Assembly: GCF_900090105.1 (NCBI RefSeq)
Contig: NZ_FMDM01000015.1
Span: forward strand, 62,001 to 126,000
Reading direction: 5' to 3'
Length of the DNA stretch: 64,000 nt
Source of the DNA: Micromonospora humi
GTDB taxonomy: Bacteria; Actinomycetota; Actinomycetes; Mycobacteriales; Micromonosporaceae
Part shown: piece after piece, positions 16,946 through 23,089 of the stretch
How positions within the stretch are numbered: position 1 is the stretch's first letter
Layout: every line of letters starts with the position of its first letter
Translations under genes and position numbers: made by a program
Notes under the pieces: model-generated
Database searches by the model: none
What the model was told of the DNA's origin: nothing
What the model saw: the letters and a program-made list of their open reading frames with translations, nothing else

Positions 16946-17965
16946 TCAGATCGCCAACTGCCAGTCGACCGAGCCGGCGGCCGGGCGGAAGCCGAGCTGC
17001 TCGTTGATCGCGATCATCGGGGCGTTGGCGGCGGCGTTCCAGGTGTCGACGGTCCGCAGCGCCGGTTCGTGTGCCAGCGCGTACCCCAGGTTGGCGGCCT
17101 TGCAGAGCAGGCCGAGCCGGTGGCCGCGGTGGCCGGGGTCGACGATGGTGATCTGCTGCCAGGCGTGGTCGGTGCTGCTCGCGGCGAGGCTGAGCTGGCT
17201 CCAGCCGACCAACCGGCCGGACGCCTCGTGCACCGCCCCGGTGTTGTAGCGGCGTACGCCCCGGGCGTCGAGCGCCCGCTCGACGGCCCGCTTCCGCCGC
17301 GCGTCCATCTTCTCCTGCTCCCACGCCAGCTCGCCGATGGGCGCGTCGAGCAACAGCCGGCCCTCCAGGTGGGCGACGTCCGAAACGTGGTCGTCGGGCA
17401 CGCGGTCGCGCCAGCGCACGGTCCGGTAGCCGGTGGCCGCCGCGCGGGCGTCGGCGAGCAGCGCGGCCAGCCTGGTCCGGTCCAGCGCGGCCACGTCGAG
17501 CCGGCGGCGCACGTCGGCGTTGGCCGCCGTCGCGCCCATCGCGGCGGCGAACGCGGCGCCCGGGAACTCCCGGCCCTCCTCGCCGGGCAGCGCGACGGCC
17601 GTGGAACCGACCAGCCGCTTGCCGCCGTGCTCCCGGAGCAGCCGCAGGCCGTGCTCGTGCAGCGCCCGCCCGATCCCGCGCCGCCGGTGCGCCGGGTCCA
17701 CCGCCAGCTCGACGGTGGCGTTCTCGGTGTTCTCCAGCGTGTGCAGGTGCAGCCGGAGCCAGCCGACCGGCGCCCCGTCGAGGCGGGCGACGACCATGCG
17801 TCCGTCGATGCCGGGCATCGGATGCCGCAGCAGCGCCTCGAACCGCCGCCGGCAGGTCGGGGGCAGGTCCGGTTCGTCCACCGCCTGGGCCGCGCAGGCG
17901 ATCCGGTACGCCGCGTCGAGCGTCGGCAGGTCGGCGGGATCGAGCGGCGCGACGGTCAGGCCCAT
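16946..17965 (-). CDS. Tandem GNAT acetyltransferase
   Basis: 339-residue protein with two GNAT domains. The N-terminal one (about 3-165) has the loop VDPAHRRRGIGRALHEHGL; the C-terminal one (about 175-335) has VDPGHRGHRLGLLCKAANL and TWNAAANAPMIAINEQLGF. This architecture is common in actinobacteria for enzymes of unknown amine substrate. ATG 17965 is the first start after a perfect hairpin. Downstream of thrC on the same strand but separated by two hairpins, so probably its own unit. Confidence 0.85.
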   Translation of the reverse strand: MGLTVAPLDPADLPTLDAAYRIACAAQAVDEPDLPPTCRRRFEALLRHPMPGIDGRMVVARLDGAPVGWLRLHLHTLENTENATVELAVDPAHRRRGIGRALHEHGLRLLREHGGKRLVGSTAVALPGEEGREFPGAAFAAAMGATAANADVRRRLDVAALDRTRLAALLADARAAATGYRTVRWRDRVPDDHVSDVAHLEGRLLLDAPIGELAWEQEKMDARRKRAVERALDARGVRRYNTGAVHEASGRLVGWSQLSLAASSTDHAWQQITIVDPGHRGHRLGLLCKAANLGYALAHEPALRTVDTWNAAANAPMIAINEQLGFRPAAGSVDWQLAI

Positions 17966-17993
17966 GACGGTGATCCTGGGCCGGGAACGGCGA

Positions 17994-18021
17994 CAGGGCC
18001 AGCGGTTTTCCGCTGGCCCTG
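17994..18021. terminator. Perfect 12-bp hairpin with TTTT loop
   Basis: CAGGGCCAGCGG, TTTT, CCGCTGGCCCTG. It lies 28 bases upstream of the GNAT start (minus) and downstream of thrC. No T-run follows, so it may be a terminator of the actinobacterial kind or a leader hairpin for the GNAT gene. Confidence 0.55.
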
Positions 18022-18203
18022 CGCGAGGTTGGTCGGGAGGGACGTCCGCACAACGCCTCCGGCGTTGGGTCGCAAAACTTAGAAAAGTCTCCGGCGGATG
18101 CCCTCCCGCACGGAGCATCTTGCGCCGTCCGGTTCCTGCCGTCAAGTCCTCGCCGGTGGTTTTCTGCCACTCCTCGCAGTCCCACCGTCACCCCCCGCGA
18201 GTT

Positions 18204-18258
18204 GATCAAGGAGTTTGCGTCGGGTGTCGGCCCGCCGGCCGACGCAAACTCCTTGATC
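18204..18258. terminator. 20-bp perfect hairpin after thrC
   Basis: Left arm 18204-18223 begins GATCAAGGAGTTTGCG and pairs without a mismatch with 18239-18258 (ending ACTCCTTGATC); loop 15 bases, itself G+C-rich. It starts 11 bases after the thrC stop. The 303-base gap 17966-18268 holds this hairpin, the one at 17994, and nothing else I recognise. Confidence 0.7.
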
Positions 18259-18268
18259 GACGGGGCGG

Positions 18269-19558
18269 TCAGGAGAGGAGGCCGGCGTCTCGGGCGGCGC
18301 GGAGGTTGGGCTTGATGTGGTGGGTGGGGCCGGACTCGGCGGCCACCGCGTCGAGCGTCTTGAGGCCCTCGCCGGTGTTGAAGACCACCGTCTCCGCGGC
18401 GGGATCGAGCCGGCCGGACTCCACCAGCTTGCGCAGCACCGCCACCGTCACGCCGCCCGCGGTCTCGGCGAACACACCTGTGGTGCGGGCGAGCAGCCGG
18501 ATGGCCGCGCGGATCTCGTCGTCGTCGGCGTACTCCATCCAGCCGCCGGTGCGGCGGACCGCCTCCAGCGCGTAGACGCCGGCCGCCGGGTCGCCGATGT
18601 TCAACGACTTGGCGATGCCGGTCGGCTTGACCGGGACGATGGTGTCGCGGTCGTCGTGCAGCGCGGTGGCGATCGGGTTGCAGCCGGCGGACTGCGCGCC
18701 GAACACCTTCCAGCCACCGGCCGGCGCCTCCACCAGCCCGATCTCGACCAGCTCGGTGAACGCCTTGTCGATCTTGGTGAGCAGCTCGCCGCTGGCCATC
18801 GGGATCACCACCTGGGCCGGGATCCGCCAGCCCAACTGCTCGGCCACCTCGTAGCCGAGCGTCTTGGAGCCCTCGGCGTAGAACGGACGGACGTTGACGT
18901 TGACGAACGCGGTGTCCTCGAACTCGTCGGTCTCCACCAGCTCGCCGCAGAGCCGGTTCACGTCGTCGTAGGAGCCGTCGATGGCGACCAGGTCGCCGCC
19001 GTAGACCGCGGTGGTGACGACCTTGCCCTGCTCCAGGTCACCGGGGATGAAGACCACCGACGGCACGCCCGCGCGAGCGGCGTGCGCGGCGACGGAGTTG
19101 GCCAGGTTGCCGGTGGACGCGCAGGCGTAGCGGGTGAACCCGAGCGCCCGGGCGGCGGTCAGCGCCACCGACACCACCCGGTCCTTGAACGAGTGGGTGG
19201 GGTTGGCGCTGTCGTCCTTGACCCAGAGCGGGCCGGTGAGGCCCAGCTCGGCGGCGAGGTTCCCGGCGGCGACCAGCGGGGTCAGCCCGGGGTCGAGGGT
19301 GACCCGGGTGGCCGGGTCCTGGCCGGCCGGCAGCAGGGCGGCGTAGCGCCAGATGCTGTTCGGGCCGGCCTCGATCTGTTCCCGGGTGACGGTGGCCAGC
19401 GCGGCGGTGTCGTAGTCGACCTCCAGCGGGCCGAAACACTCGTAACAGGCGTGCTGGGCGGCCAGCGGGTAGCGCGCGGAACAGGCACGACAGACCAGGG
19501 CGCGGGCCGGGCTGCGGGTGGTGTCGATGCCGGAGACGGCGGGAAGCGTCGACGTCAT
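18269..19558 (-). CDS. thrC: Threonine synthase
   Basis: 429-residue PLP enzyme that converts O-phosphohomoserine to threonine. The PLP lysine is Lys125 in NPTHSFKDRVV; the phosphate loop appears as ACASTGNLANSVAAHA. An N-terminal zinc-ribbon-like stretch CRACSARYP and ACYECFGPLEVDYD, with four cysteines, is typical of the actinobacterial/plant-like class. Later segments VNVNVRPFYAEGSKTLGYE and TGEGLKT fit the family. The leader of this gene contains a SAM-I riboswitch (19570-19706), so expression should respond to S-adenosylmethionine. Confidence 0.95.
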   Translation of the reverse strand: MTSTLPAVSGIDTTRSPARALVCRACSARYPLAAQHACYECFGPLEVDYDTAALATVTREQIEAGPNSIWRYAALLPAGQDPATRVTLDPGLTPLVAAGNLAAELGLTGPLWVKDDSANPTHSFKDRVVSVALTAARALGFTRYACASTGNLANSVAAHAARAGVPSVVFIPGDLEQGKVVTTAVYGGDLVAIDGSYDDVNRLCGELVETDEFEDTAFVNVNVRPFYAEGSKTLGYEVAEQLGWRIPAQVVIPMASGELLTKIDKAFTELVEIGLVEAPAGGWKVFGAQSAGCNPIATALHDDRDTIVPVKPTGIAKSLNIGDPAAGVYALEAVRRTGGWMEYADDDEIRAAIRLLARTTGVFAETAGGVTVAVLRKLVESGRLDPAAETVVFNTGEGLKTLDAVAAESGPTHHIKPNLRAARDAGLLS

Positions 19559-19569
19559 GTCGAGGGGTT

Positions 19570-19706
19570 CCTCTCATCTTTCCCCGCATCGCCGGGTGCG
19601 GCGGGGACGGAATTGGCACCTGCCCGCAGGGCGCTCGGCGTCGAGCGTGCGGGTGGTTGCCGGGGCGTCGTCGGGCCGTATCCCTCAGCCCCTCTGGATG
19701 AGGTAT
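19570..19706 (-). promoter_or_regulatory. SAM-I (S-box) riboswitch upstream of thrC
   Basis: On the minus strand the leader reads CTCATCCAGAGGGGCTGAGG, then GATACGGCCCGACGACGCCC, CGGCAACC, a variable hairpin, GGTGCCAATTCCGTCCCC and GAAAGATGAGAG. These are the conserved P1, kink-turn, GGCCC/GCAACC, GGTGCnAAnTCC and closing P1 blocks of SAM-I riboswitches, in order. P1 pairs 19698-19703 with 19573-19578. The element ends about 12 bases from the ATG, so control of translation start is likely, although no separate terminator stem is obvious. Confidence 0.93.
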
Positions 19707-19776
19707 GCAGTTGTGCCGTCGAGTCTAGGCGCCGCTCACGACGTTGCCACCCGGGGTTCCCACGCAGTGGGCCGGC

Positions 19777-20751
19777 TCAACGGCCGACCACCGCGACCGG
19801 CTCCACCACCGCCGGGCGGTCGACGACCGCGTCGGGCGCCGGGGCGGTCACCGTCGCCGACCGGGCCCGGGTACGGGTGACCAGGTTCGCGGCCACCAGG
19901 GCGGCGATGGTCAGCGCGGCGCCGACCAGCTCCACCGCGCCGGGCCGGTAGCCGCGCACGGTCTGCACCGCGAACGTGGTCACCGGCACCAGGTTCATGA
20001 ACAGCGCGGCGTCGGCCGGGCCGAGCCGGCGTACGCCGGTGTTCCAGGCCAGCACCGCCAGGACGGCGGCGACCAGCACCGCGTACGCCAATTGCGGGGC
20101 GACCGCGACGAGGTCGGCGGCGGCCGGCGCGTGCTGGAGCCCGGTGAGGTCGGCCACGGCGCTGGCGGCGAGCATGGCGAGCGTGCCGGCGACGGCGGTC
20201 AGCGTGGTGTAGCGCAGCGCGGACCACTCGGGGAACCGGCTCGCCCCGTGGGTGTAGAACGCCCAGCCGAGCACCGCGCCGATCATCAACAGCCCACCCA
20301 CGCCGAACTGGCCGAGCCCGTCGAGCCGGCCGCGGGTGATGACCAGGCCCACGCCGACGAGGGCGACCAGGGAGAGGCCGAACAGCGCCGGGCGGGGGCG
20401 TACGCCGTCGCGCGCCCAGCGGACCAGCTGGGTGACCACCGGCACGGTGGACGCGAAGAGGGCGATCTGCTGCGGGGCGGCGTATCCGAGAGCGAGGTTC
20501 GTCAGCGTGTTGAAGCCGGCGAAGCCGAGCCCGCCGAGCAGCAGCACCTCGACGCCGCGTCGCCCGGTGCCGAGCGCGGCGACCCCCTCGCGGGCCAGCA
20601 GCAGGGCGAGCAGCACGGCGGTGGCGAGCACGTACCGGGCGGTGGTCAGGTTGAGCGCGTCGACCCGGGTGAGCGCGCTGGCCAGCACCGGGAACATGAC
20701 GCCCCAGCCGAGCACCGCGAAGAGCGGGAAGGCGGTGTTTCGCGTACGCAT
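19777..20751 (-). CDS. EamA/DMT-family transporter
   Basis: 324-residue integral membrane protein with about ten helices in two five-helix EamA repeats. Typical segments are FPLFAVLGWGVMFPVLASAL at the start, ATAVLLALLLAREG, LGWAFYTHGASRFPEWS, and a C-terminal helix before a short tail. Probably exports a small metabolite or amino acid. ATG 20751 is the start nearest the operator pair; it is divergent from an ArsR-type regulator and very likely its target. Confidence 0.87.
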   Translation of the reverse strand: MRTRNTAFPLFAVLGWGVMFPVLASALTRVDALNLTTARYVLATAVLLALLLAREGVAALGTGRRGVEVLLLGGLGFAGFNTLTNLALGYAAPQQIALFASTVPVVTQLVRWARDGVRPRPALFGLSLVALVGVGLVITRGRLDGLGQFGVGGLLMIGAVLGWAFYTHGASRFPEWSALRYTTLTAVAGTLAMLAASAVADLTGLQHAPAAADLVAVAPQLAYAVLVAAVLAVLAWNTGVRRLGPADAALFMNLVPVTTFAVQTVRGYRPGAVELVGAALTIAALVAANLVTRTRARSATVTAPAPDAVVDRPAVVEPVAVVGR

Positions 20752-20763
20752 CGCAGCTCCAAT

Positions 20764-20824
20764 GTTCGAGTATTGTCGAACCAACGGAGCTGACTCTAGG
20801 AGCTTGTTCGATGAAAGTCGAACA
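20764..20824. promoter_or_regulatory. Two GTTCGA-N6-TCGAAC operators between DMT and ArsR genes
   Basis: Site 1 is GTTCGA, GTATTG, TCGAAC (20764-20781); site 2 is TGTTCGA, TGAAAG, TCGAACA (20805-20824). They share the same arms and 6-base spacer, with centres 42 bp apart (four helical turns). They lie between starts 20751 (minus) and 20842 (plus), so a dimeric regulator, most simply the ArsR protein, could control both genes. Confidence 0.75.
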
Positions 20825-20841
20825 TGGGTTAGGCTGGTCAC

Positions 20842-21150
20842 ATGGAGCTGCACGAACCCGAACTGCGCGAGGTGCCGGTCACCGCCGTGCTGGCGGCACT
20901 CGCCGACGACGTCCGGCTGCAGATCGTGCGCGCGCTCGCCGAGGGCGGCGAGTACGCCTGCGGCACGTTCGAGTTCGGCGTCTCCAAGGCCACCCGCAGC
21001 CACCACCTCAAGGTGCTGCGCGAAGCCGGCCTCACCCGCACCCGGGTCGCCGGCACCAGTCGCTACGTGCGGTTGCGCCGCGACGAACTGGACCGGCTCT
21101 ACCCGGGGCTGCTCCACGCGGTCCTCGCCGCGCCCGACCGGGTCGCCTGA
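20842..21150 (+). CDS. ArsR-family transcriptional regulator
   Basis: 102-residue winged-helix repressor. HTH region: LAALADDVRLQIVRALAEG, then SKATRSHHLKVLREAGLTRTR (recognition helix) and the wing GTSRYVRLRRDEL. One cysteine (EYACGTFEF) sits before the recognition helix, but no metal-binding CxC motif is present, so it may not sense metal. ATG 20842 is 6 bases after TAGGCT, a probable leaderless start. The paired operators upstream suggest autoregulation and control of the DMT transporter. Confidence 0.88.
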   Translation: MELHEPELREVPVTAVLAALADDVRLQIVRALAEGGEYACGTFEFGVSKATRSHHLKVLREAGLTRTRVAGTSRYVRLRRDELDRLYPGLLHAVLAAPDRVA

Positions 21151-21278
21151 TCACCGCAGGCCCGGACCGGGCGGGCCTGCGGCGTGCCGGGCGGGCCATG
21201 GGGGTGACACCGCCGAACGCCCGGCCGCAGGCCCGAGCCGCCCACTGCGCGACGTGGCAGACGGGCGCACCCTCCTCC

Positions 21279-21342
21279 GAGACACCCACACCGTTCCACT
21301 CGCGTGCTGATCGAGGCGCGAGTGGAACCGTGTGGGTGTCTC
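21279..21342. repeat. 26-bp-arm palindrome
   Basis: Arm 21279-21304 (beginning GAGACACCCACACCG, ending TTCCACTCGCG) pairs with 21317-21342 over 25 of 26 positions; loop 12 bases. It lies downstream of the ArsR gene in the 430-base gene-free gap 21151-21580, whose only recognisable content is this palindrome, a relative at 21354 and the hairpin at 21529. Confidence 0.75.
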
Positions 21343-21353
21343 CTGCTGCGGTA

Positions 21354-21413
21354 GACACCCATGGCGTTCCACTCGCGCCATCATCGGGCGATGAGTGGAA
21401 CGGTAGGGGTGCG
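21354..21413. repeat. Diverged second palindrome of the same family
   Basis: GACACCCA, five bases differing from the first copy, then GTTCCACTCGC; the right side has GAGTGGAAC (21393-21401) and GGGTG (21407-21411). Core arms of 9 bp and outer arms of 5 bp pair perfectly. Sequence shared with the left arm of 21279-21304 shows common origin. Confidence 0.6.
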
Positions 21414-21528
21414 TCCGCTCGCCCGTCTGCCGGAACCGGCCGAGTGGCACGATCACCGAATGCGAAGCCTCTGAGGGGATCGCTTCCGGCTCGACGACCC
21501 ACCCATCCCGGCTCGTGTCGCTGAAGAC

Positions 21529-21570
21529 CTTGGTGCGGAACCGCCCTTCGGGGGACGGTTCCGCACCAAG
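21529..21570. terminator. 15-bp hairpin with TTCG tetraloop after DoxX gene
   Basis: CTTGGTGCGGAACCG (21529-21543) pairs with CGGTTCCGCACCAAG (21556-21570); an inner CCC-TTCG-GGG caps the stem. It begins 11 bases after the stop of the minus-strand DoxX gene, a terminator position. Confidence 0.65.
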
Positions 21571-21580
21571 ATCGCGGGGT

Positions 21581-22033
21581 TCAGGCGGGGACGGACGCGC
21601 GGGGGGCCGACGGGGTGTCGGCGGGGGCTGCGGAGCGGCGGCGGGACAGCAGCGCGTCGAGCGCCCAGGTGCCGGGGCCGAGCACCGCGACCAGCAGGAA
21701 CGACCAGCAGAACATCGCCGCCGCCTCGCCGCCGTTGCTGATCGGCAGCAGGCCGTGCGGCTGGTGCACCACGAAGTACGCGTACGCCATCGAGCCGGAG
21801 GCGAGCAGCGCGGCCGGCCGGGTGAACAGGCCGACGAGGACCAGCGCGCCGCAGACCAGCTGGATCAGCGCGGCCCACCACCCGGGCCAGGTGCCGACCG
21901 GGACCGCCTTGCCGGTGACCGGGTTGCCGCCGAGTATCCCGAAGATCGACGCTGCGCCGTGGAGCAGGAAGAGTAGGCCGACGACGATGCGGAACAGGGA
22001 GAGCACGGGGCCCTTCAACTGCGCGGGGACCAT
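21581..22033 (-). CDS. DoxX-family membrane protein
   Basis: 150-residue membrane protein with four hydrophobic segments. It opens LFRIVVGLLFLLHGAASIFG and continues WWAALIQLVCGALVLVGLFT, then RPAALLASGSMAYAYFVVHQP, all typical of DoxX. Family members are linked to redox or respiratory functions, but none can be assigned here. ATG 22033 has AGGAGG 8 bases upstream. A palindrome ATTGA-N6-TCAAT lies 52-67 bases upstream (22085-22100) and could be an operator. Confidence 0.88.
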   Translation of the reverse strand: MVPAQLKGPVLSLFRIVVGLLFLLHGAASIFGILGGNPVTGKAVPVGTWPGWWAALIQLVCGALVLVGLFTRPAALLASGSMAYAYFVVHQPHGLLPISNGGEAAAMFCWSFLLVAVLGPGTWALDALLSRRRSAAPADTPSAPRASVPA

Positions 22034-22084
22034 GGAAAACCTCCTGGGACGGTGGGGACGACGTCCAGGATGGTGGGCCAAGAG

Positions 22085-22100
22085 ATTGAAGTTAATCAAT
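22085..22100. promoter_or_regulatory. Palindrome ATTGA-N6-TCAAT upstream of DoxX gene
   Basis: A 16-bp A+T-rich inverted repeat (spacer AGTTAA) in an otherwise G+C-rich region, 52 bases from the DoxX start. Likely an operator or part of the promoter; the binding protein is unknown. Confidence 0.35.
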
Positions 22101-22152
22101 TCCTTGTTGGCGGGACAATTACGTGGGAACGCTCCCATGATATGGGCGCGAG

Positions 22153-22207
22153 GTGTTAAGCGGGGCCCCTTCCTCTACCGGAGGCGTTAAGCGGGGCCCC
22201 CGCCTTA
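22153..22207. repeat. Dispersed GGGGCCCC intergenic element, copy B
   Basis: GTGTTAAGCGGGGCCCCTTC, then CTCTACCGGAGGC, then GTTAAGCGGGGCCCCCGCCT. Same two-half-unit layout as copy A. It overlaps the stop codon of the ABC permease gene (22205) by about 3 bases, again a position just after a coding region. Confidence 0.85.
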
Positions 22208-23089
22208 ACTCGTGATGTCCTTGCGGGTGAAGCGCCAGAACGCCAGCGACCAGAAGAGCGTGGCGTAGACGACGGCCGAGATCGCGCCCTTGACCACGTC
22301 GTCGGTCTGCATCGGCGACGACAGCAGTCCCAGCCAGGCGCTGCTGTAGTGGGTCGGCAGCAGGTTGCGCAGCCCGCCCAGCGCGGTGATCTGGTCGAGG
22401 ATGCTGGACAGGATCCAGAGCAGCACCGCCCCGCCGACCGCGCCCAGGGCGGCATCAGTGGTCACCGAGAGCAGGAACGCCAGCCCGGCCACCACCAGCA
22501 GCACCACCGCCAGGTAACCGAGCACCCCGAGCAGCCGGAGCAACCCGTCGCCCGGCGCCAGCTCGGCGGAGACCTGGCTGCTCAGCGGCTTCCAGCCGTA
22601 GCGCAGCGTGCCGGCGACCAGCGCGGTGCCGGCCAGCAGCAGCAACGCCAACCCGGAGTACGCCAGCGCGACCACCAGCTTCACCGCCAGCAGCCGGGCC
22701 CGGGGCACCGGCACGGCCAGCAGGTAGCGCAGGCTGCCCCAGCTCGCCTCGCTGGCCACCGTGTCACCGCAGAACAGCGCCACCACCACGACCAGCAGGA
22801 ACGACGCCGACACCAGGATCGAGAACAGGGTGAAGTTGAGCCCGCCCGAGGTGGCCAGGTCGGCCAGGCTGGCGAACTCGCCCCGCCCGCCGCCGTCGTC
22901 GTCGCCGGAGTCGAACTGGAACGCCACCAGGATGATCAGCGGCAGCAGCACCATGAACCCCAGCGCCAACTGGGTACGCCGGCGCGACGCCTGCCGCCGG
23001 AACTCCGCGCCGAACGGCATCGTGGCCGACGGCCGGTAGCCGGCCGCCGCCCCGCCACTGCCCGTCGGCGCCACCTGAGAACCCACCAT
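22205..23089 (-). CDS. ABC transporter permease
   Basis: 294-residue ABC-2-type permease with about six membrane segments, among them TQLALGFMVLLPLIILVAF, FTLFSILVSASFLLVVVVAL and YLAVVLLVVAGLAFLL. VASEASWGSLRYLLAVPVPR RARLL is a permease cytoplasmic loop found in this family. Its start overlaps the stop of the upstream hydrolase-ATPase fusion by one base (or four, if GTG 23092 is used), so the two are translated together and this is surely its membrane partner. Substrate unknown. Confidence 0.88.
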   Translation of the reverse strand: MVGSQVAPTGSGGAAAGYRPSATMPFGAEFRRQASRRRTQLALGFMVLLPLIILVAFQFDSGDDDGGGRGEFASLADLATSGGLNFTLFSILVSASFLLVVVVALFCGDTVASEASWGSLRYLLAVPVPRARLLAVKLVVALAYSGLALLLLAGTALVAGTLRYGWKPLSSQVSAELAPGDGLLRLLGVLGYLAVVLLVVAGLAFLLSVTTDAALGAVGGAVLLWILSSILDQITALGGLRNLLPTHYSSAWLGLLSSPMQTDDVVKGAISAVVYATLFWSLAFWRFTRKDITS

